Assembly: GCA_902806595.1 (NCBI GenBank)
Contig: CADCXC010000009.1
Coordinates: 682,001 to 746,000 of the forward strand
Direction of reading: 5' to 3'
DNA: 64,000 bases
Source: Pyrenopolyporus hunteri
Lineage: Eukaryota; Ascomycota; Sordariomycetes; Xylariales; Hypoxylaceae
Each line of letters begins with the position of its first letter. Within the stretch, counting starts at the first letter, position 1. The notes under the pieces were generated by a model that did no database searches, was not told the origin of the DNA, and saw only the letters and a list, made by a program, of their open reading frames with translations. A program made the position numbers and the translations under genes. This document shows positions 32,923 to 43,934 of the stretch, in pieces.

Positions 32923-35900
32923 TTAGATATAGACCGCAAAACTCCCATTACTATCACCTCCATCATCCCACCCGTCAACCGTTGTTGGCGGTCGTATATC
33001 CTCCCACGCGTCTTCGTCATCATCTTCTTCGGCCCAAACACTGCCCAGACTCCTGGCGCTCTTTATGCTCCTCGTAGTCTTCCAGCTCTTAAGGGGACCG
33101 TTCTCGACGTCGGGGCCTTGGCCACCTCCTCCCGCTCGGGCGTAAGACGATTCGTTGGGTCGGTTTCCTAACGGCCTTCTACCAGCGCGTGAGGGAGTCT
33201 CCGGTAAAGGCCGCGTGGGCGGCCCCCACCGGTTCTCTGGGGATGGTGTTTGTGAGGCAGTAGCCCGCCCACCAGCGATCGCTCTATGACCGCGGCTGTG
33301 GATGCGACTGACGTGTGAACGCTCTTCCCGAGAGGAGTATGACCCATCAAATCTCGAGCTAGTTGACGGTGTATTACGGAGAGTGGTGTCGGATGCTTGT
33401 GACGGACCGCGTCTCATCAATGCTCCACCTTTCCCTTCCACCTTGGACGCCATTAATGCTGTTGTGTGTGGCAGCCGTGGCAGCTTACTAGAGGTATTAG
33501 CGGGCGATGTGTTTGCTATGCCGACCATATTGATAGACACGTTCGGTTGTAACCATTGATCCGGAGATAAGAGATCCTGGTTCCAGCCGTAAGTTGTCCA
33601 GTTGTTTTGAGCTGTCCCGGCCGGTGCTCCTTGTGGGATGGCTTTCTCTGGCTCGGTGACGAGGTCTTTATATGCGATGCCAAGGGAATTCCGTGCGAGT
33701 CGATCCCACGAAGTATCGCCGTTATGAGGTTTGGTAGAGTCTTCTAGGTTTGGCGGTAGCTCCACGCTATCGTTTATAACTGTTTCTGGTGATCGGTTTG
33801 CTAACCCAAAGTTCCGTGGCGATTGTGTAGTCGACCGTACCCTGAAAAGAGGCGAGGTTTCGTCTACCCTTCTGCTCATTCGCCGCACCTCGCCCGGCCT
33901 ACTAGGTATATGTATTATAGTTGGTCTTGCGACTACGTTCGTGCTCGTCGTGGCCTCCTCCTCCGCTCCGCCAGAGATTCCCGACGTTAAGATGCTTGTG
34001 CGGGTCGTCTGACCTGTAGAACTGCTGAGGATACTATTACGTTTCCGCTCAGTAGGAAATTGGCTTCCGCTTTCCCTCTTCCACAAGTTAGATATTCTCT
34101 TTCCGACAGCGCGGAGACCAGAGCCCGAGTCCTGCTCCCGCTTCGACCTCGACCGCACAGCGTATCCTACCGCCGGGGGGACCGCCTCATCTGAGCTAGA
34201 GTCGTGTCTGCCGCCTGATATATAGGCAATTTCCGGCGTATTTTGTATACTAAAAGGCTCTAGACCCTTGGGGACCTCGAGGCCCGGGAACGCTTCGTCC
34301 CGGGGCCTTCGGCTAATAACGTACGACTGCGCTTCCGCGATATGCGCCTCCGCTTCCCCTAGACTAGTGTCTGAAAGCAGGCTAAGCTCGTCCGTCCCCC
34401 CCGTCCCTTGGGGAGATGGTTGGTTATCCTGCCCCCCGGACCAGGAACTACTCGCCTCCAGAATGACGCTGTGCGTAGGTGACTTTGCCCGGGAATACAT
34501 CGCCATCATAGCGTGGGGCAGCGTGGCGCCGTTTGAACTGGGACTCGAAGCCGTCCGGAAGGAATGCCGACTCGCTTCCGCCGTAGTGGAATGCCTTTTC
34601 TGGGCCTCTGTGCTACCAGAAGACCGCCGCGGCCCTATATCCACTATATTCATATTCTGACTAGAGATCTTGAGACCGCTTCCCGGGCGATTAGCCACGA
34701 AGCTCCCCGGTATGGGTCCGGATACCTCCTGGACATTTACCCTCCTTGGCGGGTGACGCCGCCGCCGAATATAGAAAAGAATGGCTATGATACCTATAAA
34801 TATTAGAAAGATTGGTATCACAAGCAGCCAAAGCAAATTCCTTTCGGAATCATCTGCGCCAGAACCCGTCGGCTGGGCGCTCGATTGAGGCGATACGGTA
34901 GGAGATGAGAGAGAAGTAATATGTATGTTCATCATTTTGGTCTCCGTCTCGTTCGTGTGCTTGGAAGTAGCTCTAAAAGCTACGCGCGGCCCCTTTGCTT
35001 TCTCCGATAGTCGCTCCGGGATCAGCCCCGAAAGGGTCATCGACGAAGAGTTGAATTCGGCCCATGGCGCTTCCGGCTCTTGTTCAAACTCGACCTGGGT
35101 ATCTGCTGGTCTAGAGAGGTATTTCTTCAAGTCGAACAAAAGGTGGCTGCCCGCATTCAAGTTGAGATCCGGTAGGTCGGAGATGAATAGACCAAAATGG
35201 ATCGAGACCGTTAGATTTAAAGTATCGGAATACTTGTCCATGACGGCTATGGTAATATTAGACGACTCGGCAGTCGGCTCAGGCATCCCGCTCAATTCCC
35301 AGGTCCTGTTGTCGAAAGATAGCCAGGAAGGCAAATCAAGCGCGGCAAGAGTCTCGGTATCCTCCGGCTTCAGAGGTTTCTTGTCAAGTTTCAACACTTT
35401 TCGTAGGTCCTTGTATTCGAAGGGCTTCCCATGCGTCGCATTGAGCTTGATCATCGGCGGGTCGGCTGTTAACTCATGGTTCCCGACCGCGAGGGAGAAG
35501 GATATCGAGACAGACGCGAATCCTACAACATCGGATGCTACTAATTGGAAGGTAAATATTTGCGGGGGCTGGACGAGAGACTCGAACGGGGGCGTCTTGC
35601 CGGAAAACGAGAGCTCTCCGGCGTCAAAGGTAATCCACGAAGGCAGAGGCGCGTTGTCGCCGGACACCGCGTAGTAATTGAGCCCGCCGTCTCCGCTATC
35701 GGTGCGGAACGTGTGCTTGTCGAAGCTGAAGGAGAAGGGCTTCGAGGGACGGAGGTGTAACGAAGAGGGAGCTATATACGTCCCAAATTTGGGAAGCTGT
35801 TCCGAGACGGGTACGGCGACGATAGGCGGCCGATTCCTAGACACTACCAGCGTCGGGTTTGCCGTTGTAGACCCGGTATTGTCCTCGGCGATCAGCTCGA

Positions 35901-36192
35901 TCGGGATCCCTACGACTTCCCCTGGAGGAACATCTTCGTCGCTTGGCGTCCCAAAGAGCCGACGGGAGGAGCTATCGACGGAGAGCCATTTGGGCGCGTT
36001 CCCGAGTCGGTACGTGATACTGGAGTTAGAGAAGAAGGTCTGCGGCGAGAAAGTAAAATCGAAAGTCTCCGAGATGCGAGCTACGGGCGGTAGCTGGGAA
36101 TTGATCGGAAAATAGTTTACAGGCGCAGCACCGACAAGTATCGCCGCCGCTGCCACGCCGAATGCGAATATCTCCCTACAGTTCTTTACCAT
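32923..36192 (-). CDS. AXL2: Axl2-like cadherin-domain transmembrane protein
   Basis: Single exon, 1089 residues. Yeast Axl2 marks the axial bud site and interacts with septins; filamentous relatives act in septin organisation and conidiophore development. Seen here: a signal peptide (about 1-22), then dystroglycan/cadherin-like (CADG) repeats up to about residue 440. Their hallmark lines are APKWLSVDSSSRRLFGTPSD, LPSWITFDAGELSFSGKTP, LPSWLSFDNRTWELSGMP and APWAEFNSSSMTLSGLIP, that is, four repeats. One membrane helix follows at about 452-474 with a basic stop-transfer RRRRHPPRR. The cytosolic tail of about 610 residues is disordered and rich in Ser and Arg, and ends acidic (WAEEDDDEDAWEDI). 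Many N-glycosylation sequons are in the outer part. Length and order fit the family. Confidence 0.9.
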   Translation of the reverse strand: MVKNCREIFAFGVAAAAILVGAAPVNYFPINSQLPPVARISETFDFTFSPQTFFSNSSITYRLGNAPKWLSVDSSSRRLFGTPSDEDVPPGEVVGIPIELIAEDNTGSTTANPTLVVSRNRPPIVAVPVSEQLPKFGTYIAPSSLHLRPSKPFSFSFDKHTFRTDSGDGGLNYYAVSGDNAPLPSWITFDAGELSFSGKTPPFESLVQPPQIFTFQLVASDVVGFASVSISFSLAVGNHELTADPPMIKLNATHGKPFEYKDLRKVLKLDKKPLKPEDTETLAALDLPSWLSFDNRTWELSGMPEPTAESSNITIAVMDKYSDTLNLTVSIHFGLFISDLPDLNLNAGSHLLFDLKKYLSRPADTQVEFEQEPEAPWAEFNSSSMTLSGLIPERLSEKAKGPRVAFRATSKHTNETETKMMNIHITSLSSPTVSPQSSAQPTGSGADDSERNLLWLLVIPIFLIFIGIIAILFYIRRRRHPPRRVNVQEVSGPIPGSFVANRPGSGLKISSQNMNIVDIGPRRSSGSTEAQKRHSTTAEASRHSFRTASSPSSNGATLPHAMMAMYSRAKSPTHSVILEASSSWSGGQDNQPSPQGTGGTDELSLLSDTSLGEAEAHIAEAQSYVISRRPRDEAFPGLEVPKGLEPFSIQNTPEIAYISGGRHDSSSDEAVPPAVGYAVRSRSKREQDSGSGLRAVGKRISNLWKRESGSQFPTERKRNSILSSSTGQTTRTSILTSGISGGAEEEATTSTNVVARPTIIHIPSRPGEVRRMSRRVDETSPLFRVRSTTQSPRNFGLANRSPETVINDSVELPPNLEDSTKPHNGDTSWDRLARNSLGIAYKDLVTEPEKAIPQGAPAGTAQNNWTTYGWNQDLLSPDQWLQPNVSINMVGIANTSPANTSSKLPRLPHTTALMASKVEGKGGALMRRGPSQASDTTLRNTPSTSSRFDGSYSSREERSHVSRIHSRGHRAIAGGRATASQTPSPENRWGPPTRPLPETPSRAGRRPLGNRPNESSYARAGGGGQGPDVENGPLKSWKTTRSIKSARSLGSVWAEEDDDEDAWEDIRPPTTVDGWDDGGDSNGSFAVYI

Positions 36193-38721
36193 CGTGATAT
36201 ACGGCTGCTAACTGAGGGCGCAGGCATGAGAGGAGGCGACAATTGCGCCGAGTCGAGCAGCGCTAGGCTCGCGAGGCTTTAGACTGGATCGATTCAGAGG
36301 TTTCTAGTCGTGGCCGCAGTTCGCGCGACGAGACATCATGCTACCGTGAATTCTAGGCGTAGGTAAGGTATGGTAACTATCATGAACAGAACAAGAGAAA
36401 TCGCAAGAGCAAGAGCAAGAGCAAGAGCAGCTTCGCCAACAAACCAGCACGATGCCGGGAAAGCCATTCTTCAGCGACCTACCCAGCTCCCTTGCTCCTC
36501 GCCTCATCCCGTCCTGCCCTGCCGTGCCCTGGAAGGCCGTCGCGGCGGATGCGAAGGCGCGCGGATTCGATAATGACGAAAGGGGAGGTTGGAGGGGTGA
36601 CTGTCTCATCGCGTCCCATTCCGCCTATCTACCTACCTATCTACTACCCAATCTACCTCCTTATCTACCTAATCTACGGTCCTTCGCTGGCGCGCCCGCC
36701 CCGACTATCGCGTCGCACGGGGCTGGTGGAATTCTAATGTCTTAGCCACGCGCCGATATCGATCCCCCGCCCGACGGCTCTGCATTCCGCGGGTGGCTTG
36801 CGTGGTGGTAAGTACGGTACCTAAGGTGAAGGTAGGTAGGTAGGTAGGTAAGTATCTAGCTGGGTAATAAGGGAGTTGCGCTAGAAATTTGATGCATTTT
36901 AATAATAAGGACGGACGTCCCCTGCGGGCCTACGCAGCGGAATATGGTATGACTTTTCAATATTCGGTTTACAGGTCACGATTTATTGATGCTACAGATA
37001 TTTTCATTGCCGTTGTCGTCATTGCCGTCACTTAGATAGATACCTAGTGATAAGAATGGGCAGAGCAGCTATGTAGTGCACTAATAGAATCGTAGACCGC
37101 CTCCCGCAGCCTCGCTGGCCTGGACGCCGACACTAACTCCGTTGAGCGTTTGCATAGGTCACCTCAAGCTATTGGGCTTTACCCGAGCCTGAGGCTGGTG
37201 TGCTCTACACAAGCCACTGGGTTTTCGGCTAGCTGTTCGGAAACAATACAGCTAGTTATTGTGTAACGCTAAGGCGGTGAAGCTGGGAGGTCGGCTTGCT
37301 GGATTATAGAACGTCATGACTTTATTTTAGTACCAGCCTACTCGGGGTATCCCCAGCCGTGTTTGCTTCCGGTGGAAGCACCCAGGCTAGGTAGGTAGGT
37401 GGGTGAGTCTACTAGCCTGATCGTCGCTGAATGGCTAGCCAAGTAGGTACGTTTTGACCGAAAGGCTGGGCGCCTTGCGTGGTGCCTCTTTTACTGCGTA
37501 TTCATGATGTTTCTCTATGGATCCTTGAAGATTAAGGACCTACCTGCCTACCTTATTCAGCCGTGTTATTTGAGTAAGGTGGTAATGGATAACTATTTAG
37601 TCTTGAGTCGTACATACATAGATGGTATCTTACACTTCAAAGAGTTCAGTTGGAATAAAATTGATGAGTACCTGGTAGGTAGGGTGTTCTTGATCCCCCA
37701 AGAAGCTCATGTCGATCGATCTGTCATCCACGATCATAATTTTACATATAAGAGGATTCTCGAGAGTCGATCGCCCCCAGAATTCGGGCTTTCAGTAAAA
37801 ATTCTCGATTTGGTGACTGCAGTGGCTGGCTCCCTTGCATGGATAGGCGGTATTTAGGCGGGTAGGTGGTGAGACATTGGTGGCTTAGGTGGGAGGTTAG
37901 GTACTATGCATATCTAAAGTATTAGGGCACATAGCACTAGTTATCCAACCATACCATTAGCCACAATTTGAGAATGGCCATGTTTATATAAGTGCTTTAC
38001 ACAGTAAAACCCCAAGCTATAAGACGGAGGAGCCGTAGCACTGGATGGGTGTTTGTTTCTTAACTCGTACTATGGATGTACGTGGTAGTCATCAGGGCCT
38101 CGCATCAATACCTTACTTGGCTAGGGCACGACGTAGCGCAACCAGACGCCCTTTGAACCTGATTGGCTGAGACAATACTTACCGTTCCCCAAGGAGGAAA
38201 TGCTAAGTCTTTATCGATTGAGTCTTAATTCGACGGTTTTTAGTGGAAACACTGTACTGAGCTTCCGACTGGTAGTTGCACTATGTGGTGATCGCAGTAG
38301 CAATTTAACTTTGTAGAAACCCAACGTCGAAAGGTTAGTATTTAAAGGCTCAATAAGATGGAAAGCTGTTATCGAGGCCTACGGATGTGTAAGCCCGTTT
38401 GCAAGTTATTCCGAATTATTAGGGTGTAAGCCCCATCAGCCCGATTCACTTACAGGGGTGTTAGGTAGAGAGCGGGTTCGGTGATAGTGGACTAAGCGGG
38501 CATCCGTGACGTTCTAGATCCCGGTGGATTTCTCTCTGCCTCTGTCCATTTTTTTCTCTCTCCTAAGTTGGGCAGGAACCCATAATTCGTTATCTGTTAG
38601 ACCGCACGCCCGTGTATCTAGCTGACAAACTTGCGTACCTAGGTACTTACCTAACTCACTTAAAGGAACTTAAACCACAATGATGTCGTCCGTAGAGAAA
38701 AGTTGACAGTCAAGTGCAAAA
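36193..38721. other. Intergenic region, 2.5 kb, with tandem repeats
   Basis: The divergent promoters of the AXL2-like gene and the EFM6-like gene lie here. Low-complexity DNA includes GCAAGA repeats (36403-36429), CTAC/TACC-rich DNA (36605-36680) and a GGTA run (36830-36860). Two ATG frames, 36452-36745 and 37504-37857 (117 codons), have no recognisable domain. The first runs into the CTAC repeats, which argues against it. An 8-codon uORF (38680-38706) precedes the EFM6-like start by 15 nt. Confidence 0.5.
36403..36429. repeat. GCAAGA tandem repeat
   Basis: About four and a half copies of the 6-bp unit stand head to tail, roughly 210 bp upstream of the AXL2-like start codon. Confidence 0.85.
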
Positions 38722-39677
38722 ATGCTGCCCCCTCAACGCTCGCCCTCCCCAGAGTTCTCGCCTCTGGCTATTGGCGAGGACCTTTCCCCCCTCCCTGCCT
38801 ACAAGGCTGCCGGCACCACCGAGACTGATTTCTCGGGCCTCCTCGCTGAGCCCCTCAAGCTACATGAGGACCTGGCCTCCGGTTGCGGCGGGCAAACATG
38901 GCCGGCTGGCATGGTGCTCGCTAAACATATGCTCCGGTACCACCGGGACGACGTGCGGGACTCGCGAATGTAAGTGAGGGGTTTTTTTTCCTTTTTTTTT
39001 TTCTTAGTTCGATACCCTTTCCATTTTCCCGTCGTGAGGCGGATTTGCGGTATCAGATAATCCCTAACAGACGCCGTCCGTATGCAGATTAGAACTCGGC
39101 GCCGGAGGTGGACTGGTGGGCTTGGCGGTTGCTAAGGGATGCGCGGTCGAGAACCCGCTCTTCGTCACGGATCAGGTAGAGATGTATTCCCTGATGGAGC
39201 ACAACATCAGCTTGAACGGCCTAGAAGGCCGAGTTAAAGCCGCGATTCTGAACTGGTTAGTCCGTCCCTTGACGATTCTTCCCTATCCTGTATCCTTATC
39301 CTCCGCGCGGGGTCTGCCTCATGCACTGTACTGCCGAAGCGTACGTGCAGCCGTGGATGCTAACACGCATGTCACTTCCGTGCTGCAGGGGTGAGCCGCT
39401 CCCGTCGGAGATCGCAACCTTCAAACCAGATGTGATCCTCGCGGCCGACTGCGTCTACTTTGAGCCGGCCTTCCCGCTGCTCCTAGCCACGTTGTCGGAT
39501 CTTCTAAAACTCTATCCGTCGGCCACCATCTACTTCTGTTTCAAGAAGAGGAGACGCGCAGACATGCAGTTCATGAAGAAGGCGCAGAAGCTGTTCCGAG
39601 TGACTGAGATTCCGGACGAAGATCGTCCAGTCTTCAGCCGAGAGGGACTTTTCCTATACACTTTCCAGACCGTGTAG
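38722..39677 (+). CDS. EFM6: Protein-lysine methyltransferase, Efm6-like
   Basis: CDS join(38722..38969,39088..39255,39389..39677), 234 residues. Efm6 is a seven-beta-strand SAM-dependent methyltransferase that methylates a lysine of translation elongation factor 1A. Seen here: PLKLHEDLASGCGGQTWPAG before the first splice site, the SAM-binding ILELGAGGGLVG (83-94) created exactly at the first junction, VTDQVEMYSLMEHNISLN (motif with acidic residue), DVILAADCVYFEPAFP (post-I/catalytic loop) and YFCFKKRRRADMQFMKKAQK. Introns run GTAAGT to TATGCAG and GTTAGT to GCTGCAG, phases 2 and 0-like frame joins verified. The start is the first ATG giving the family N-terminus. Sub-family assignment within the methyltransferase-16 group is by memory of the N-terminal motif. 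Confidence 0.88.
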
Positions 39678-42600
39678 GAGGGGTCGTTTGGCTAGATTTG
39701 GTTGCGCCCACTGCCATCTCATCTATTTCCCATTACTACCAAGGCGTTCGGGTCTGTTCAACGCATGCTCGTTTCAGCTACTGTAAGTAATCGGCAGCAC
39801 GAGCCAAGTTCTATTCGCCGCCGAAGGAGACAATGCAATCTATAATACTCGAAGTCCTCGGCGGAGTAGGCGGGGGAAGACGCAGACCCTGCAGCCTATT
39901 CAGATGCAAGGAGACGTTAATGCTGTACCGAAGAGCATGGTGGCAATTGCTACCACCCAGTTAAAAAGCTTACTCTGAAATCATTGGAACTTCTTGGGCA
40001 ACCCCAATATCGCGATTCCTCGTGCGAGTTCGTGGGCGTGCATTACATCCCGATGAGCCAATTTAATGGTCTACGCTGCCTACCTACTTGCCTGGCTAAC
40101 CTAACCCAGGTAGTGTTTGCAGTGCGCTGTCAAGGAAAAATTTAAATACCTCCCTGTCTAGCCGTGGCAAGGACCTAAGATAGGTCTTGTCTCCACTGCA
40201 GCTTCGTATTAGCCCAAGAAGCTCGAAACTTGGCGATGGACTAGTCTGTAAAAGAAAAAGCACCAGCGTTTCCTAGAGGCCGGGGATGTTTCTTCCAACA
40301 TCCGAATAGCAGACCGGCTCCTGCTGGAGAATTCTAGAGCACTAATGCAAGAGAACGTAAAGGACTTCGGACTATTCAAGTTCTTGCCTTGATAGTACGC
40401 TGACTTCGATGGTGGCGAATACATTAGCGGCAGAATCATGGTAGATATAATTGGCTCCGATAGTCTTGCTATGCTTACTGTGTGACAGAAATGCGATCCG
40501 AATCGATTGTATTATCCCCGAGACGGCATGCAGACGTTGTGGTCTTAGTCACTTACCCCCTTTCATCCGAGTCCCTAAGGCGGTTGTGGTACGGAAAACT
40601 AGACCTCACCTATGTTATTGAGATGTTATTGAGATGTTATTGAACTTGGAAAGCGGGGTCAACGATTGACGCGATAACATCTAAATGCCCTTTATCGTTA
40701 CTAGATTTAGGTTGCGGTTGAAAGAGATGATCGTCCGGAAACGCGTAACGAAAGGAGGAGACTAGTCGATAAGCCAATGGGAAGTGCTGGCGGCGCTGAA
40801 AGAGCCAGTAGCAATGGCAGTCTTGATGCTGTGCTCCAGCGCCACCCTGCAGATGGAAAATACATCCAGGGTTGGTAAGGTACCGCAACCTAGGTAGACT
40901 TGGATTGAGATCTTGACGTTTTCGTAGAGGATGGATGGTACGATGGTACCGGAGGAAACGAAAAATAATCGTCTTATATCTAGGACGAAGTGGACCAATG
41001 ATAGCCTATCGCGGTGGCGCGAATAGTTTACCTTGGGTACACCCGATTTTGTGAGTCGCGAACGGGCAGCAATATGTCGGCTTTGGCGGAAAGGTTGTTC
41101 GCGCCACAAAGACCGCCCTTTTTGAAAGATTTCGAACGGTTCAACAATCTATTATTCTGGGGTCCGAGTAGAGGCTCAGTCGCCCCCGGCCTTATAATCT
41201 TAACGATGCAGGGGGAGATAGCCTACTCGATGCAAGTGGCCGAGGGCTGCCACCAGCAGCGGCAGAAGAGGAGTCGAATGCCGACATTCGGGTAGCGGCA
41301 GCGTGGAGAAATTGACGACTATAAGCGGTGAAACTGCCACACGCGCTCTGCGACGGTCCGGATAATAGGCCAAGCCTTAACAAAGGATAAAAAGCATGCG
41401 AGAACGGATGGGTTTAGAACAAAGAAGCTCAGATCCCGAAGCCTTGTTCGGCGGCATCCACCCACCCCATCAACTAAAATTGTATCTCGATTCTCGTGGT
41501 GCTAATTAGCATCGGACCGAGCCCCGTCGCGGGAACAGAACTTCCAGATCTTGTTCGATATACTACCTATTGTATATCCTGGGTACACACAGTATAGACC
41601 TATGTAGGTAGGTAGGTATGTAGGTATGTAGGTATGTAGGTATGTAGGTCTGTAGGTCTGTAGGTCTGTAGGTATGTAGGTATGTATGCAAGTGTGTATG
41701 CGTGTTTTGCGCAAGACTGACGATGAGGCGCCGCTCCACTCACGCGATGGGCAAATCGAAGGATACCGTTAGCTAATAAATATCTCGGGCGGCGAGGCCC
41801 GGAGAGGAGGGGGAGGGTGTCTAGAAGCGCAGCATTGTGGAGTTGTTGAGAGGAGCATTCAGCCCTTCCAAGCACGTAACGCTACGTGGACGTGGCTCGA
41901 CGTGGAGACATGGAGGAGGCATGGGAGGTATGGGAGGTATGGAGACTGTGCTAGGCGATATAATATGTACTCGTATCAACCATGATAAACTAATACATAG
42001 TTGTACCTGACCCAGGCAGAAGGATCCGATCAAATAGTCGGGTTAGTTGGAACGAAGAAAAGAGGGAAGAAAGAAGATAAAAAAGTGGGAAAGGCGATCA
42101 TCATGAGCCGGTTCCTGGAGCTAAGATGAGTGATTAACGCTAACAAGTCTCTCAAACTTGGCTATTTCGGAGGATCCACAGTCACCTCATTGGCCAACGT
42201 GCTGACGGCACGCACTAACGTCAGCGGTACCTTGCATGAATGGTGATGTACCAACATAAGTACCCGTCAGGTACGCCCCAATCCCAGCCCTAGCTGACCC
42301 GTGCTGACACCCTCCATTAGCCACGTTGAACCCGCTAGGATCCGGCCCAGCTGATTGGCCCAACCCGACCAAAAAGGAGAAGTGCCATCTGGGAGACCCC
42401 CAGTAGCGAGATGTTTCAACCCTCTCCCGCCAATCAGCCGGTGACTACCCAATGTGTACATGTATACCTACCTATAGGCCTCGTCAGCGAGATACATACC
42501 TGCCTACATTCATATGTAGGTACCTAGGTAGGTACCGCGTACAGGAAGATACAGCAGGTACAGCTCGAGTACATCAGGCAGGAACCATGTCCGGATTCTG

Positions 42601-43097
42601 CTTTTTTTGTTCCCTGCTGCTTTTTTCCCATTTCCTAGCTTCGCCCCTTGTCCAGTCGCTCTTTTTTTCCCTGCGGCCTCCACGAAGAGGTTAAGAGGTT
42701 TTTCCTCCTCCCCTGCCAAATAAATACCCCCCTTACATTCCTTCCATCTCGACGGCCGCTGCTTTCTCTACCTGACCACTCGTGCTTCTCCACGACTACA
42801 GAGCATTCATTCATTTCCAGGAGCAGTGCTCACTATATACATTCATTCGCCGGTACAGCAGCCTCGACACACTCATTCTTGAAGGAAGAGACTTGGAACT
42901 GGTACCAACCCGATCCTTACGAACAGAGTCACAACACATACACAGCAAGGCAAACAACAAGGACAGGAAGTTCTTTGTTACGAATCCTTCGACAACAATA
43001 TTTTTTGAAGATATATCGCTTCGGTTGAATCTGTTCTGGTTTATTCGCAAATTATACAGCACATAGCAGATATCAACATAAACCAGCATCATACAAG
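39678..43097. other. Intergenic region, 3.4 kb, no supported gene
   Basis: Several fragments look faintly coding but are broken. At 40268-40400 plus, a frame rich in Leu/Glu and ending LFKFLP has no start and no partner. The frame at 41014-41295 plus has no domain. A GTAGGTAT/GTAGGTCT microsatellite lies at 41605-41697, and a TATTGAGATGT triplicate at about 40613-40640. The last 400 bp, with CT-rich DNA, are likely the promoter and leader of the secreted protein gene at 43098. Confidence 0.5.
41605..41697. repeat. GTAG-rich microsatellite
   Basis: Degenerate tandem units of GTAGGTAT and GTAGGTCT extend over about 93 bp. It is the longest example of the TAGGTA-type repeat seen throughout the intergenic DNA. 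Confidence 0.85.
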
Positions 43098-43934
43098 ATG
43101 AAGTCCGCAACCATCGCCGCAGCCCTTCTGGCTTCAGTTGCCGTTGCTCAGCCCCACGGCCACAACCGTCACCACCACGCAAAGCGAGAGCTGGTTACCG
43201 AGTGGGAAACTGTCTGGGAGACCGCTACCGTCATCATCGACGATGACTCCACCCAGACCATTCCTCCCTCGCCCCAGGAAACAAGCTCGGGCACTCCGGT
43301 CGAATTTTTCGAGCCTGCCCCTAGCTCTTCTAGCAGTTCCGTAGAGGCTCCCAAGCCTCAGCCGGAGACCCCAACTACCACTGTTAGCATTGCTCAGTCT
43401 ACTTACCAGGCTCCTCCCCCTCCTCCGCCTTCGTCGGCCTCTACGCCCTCTTACCAGGCGCCTCCTCCTCCTCCCTCGCCAACTCTGAGTCTGCCTCTCC
43501 CGCCGCCGAGCAGCACCTACGCCCCAGCACCCCCGGCATCCTCCGGTGGCTCGGGCGGCAGCACGGGCAGCGACGGGATCCCCTACGGCAAGAAGTTCGA
43601 CGGCCAGATCACTTACTACAACGCCGCGCTAGGTGCCTGCGGTTATCCTGACGAGGGCAAGGACGACACGGAGAACATCGTCGCCATCCCCAAGCAATTC
43701 TGGGACAACATCAGCACGGCGACCAGCTTCGGCATCAACCAGCCCGCCCACCCGCTCTGCGACAAGACCATCACCATCACCGCCTCCAACGGCAAGACCA
43801 CTACCGCCAAGATCCGTGACCGCTGCGATGGCTGCGTCAACCTTGCCATCGACGTCACCCCCCACGCGTTCTTGGACCTCTTTGGCTCTCTCGATGGTGG
43901 CCGCCTCGACTGCAGCTGGTCTATTAACGAGTAA
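43098..43934 (+). CDS. Secreted double-psi beta-barrel (RlpA/expansin-like) protein
   Basis: Single exon, 278 residues. A signal peptide is clear (MKSATIAAALLASVAVAQ, cut near 17-18). A Lys-Arg pair at 29-30 after a His-rich stretch looks like a Kex2 site. Residues about 45-160 are a Pro/Ser/Thr-rich linker with several Pro runs, likely O-glycosylated. Residues about 163-278 form the double-psi barrel: DGQITYYNAALGACGYPDEG, IVAIPKQFWDN, NPLCDKT-like Cys and KIRDRCDGCVNLAIDVTPHA, LDCSW. This is the fungal group that includes the Asp f 7-type allergen and barwin/expansin-like proteins, thought to act at the cell wall. The Asp of IDVTPHAF is the conserved barrel acid. Enzyme activity is not implied. 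Confidence 0.88.
   Translation: MKSATIAAALLASVAVAQPHGHNRHHHAKRELVTEWETVWETATVIIDDDSTQTIPPSPQETSSGTPVEFFEPAPSSSSSSVEAPKPQPETPTTTVSIAQSTYQAPPPPPPSSASTPSYQAPPPPPSPTLSLPLPPPSSTYAPAPPASSGGSGGSTGSDGIPYGKKFDGQITYYNAALGACGYPDEGKDDTENIVAIPKQFWDNISTATSFGINQPAHPLCDKTITITASNGKTTTAKIRDRCDGCVNLAIDVTPHAFLDLFGSLDGGRLDCSWSINE

Noticed and set aside
36452..36745. 97-codon ATG frame beginning MPGKPFFSDL
   Set aside because: The first 45 codons look protein-like, but the frame then runs into CTAC microsatellite DNA. It could be a decayed first exon, with nothing to confirm it.
37504..37857. 117-codon ATG frame in the gap before the EFM6-like gene
   Set aside because: No domain, no splice partners and no codon bias like the neighbours. 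The length is possible by chance in 2.5 kb.
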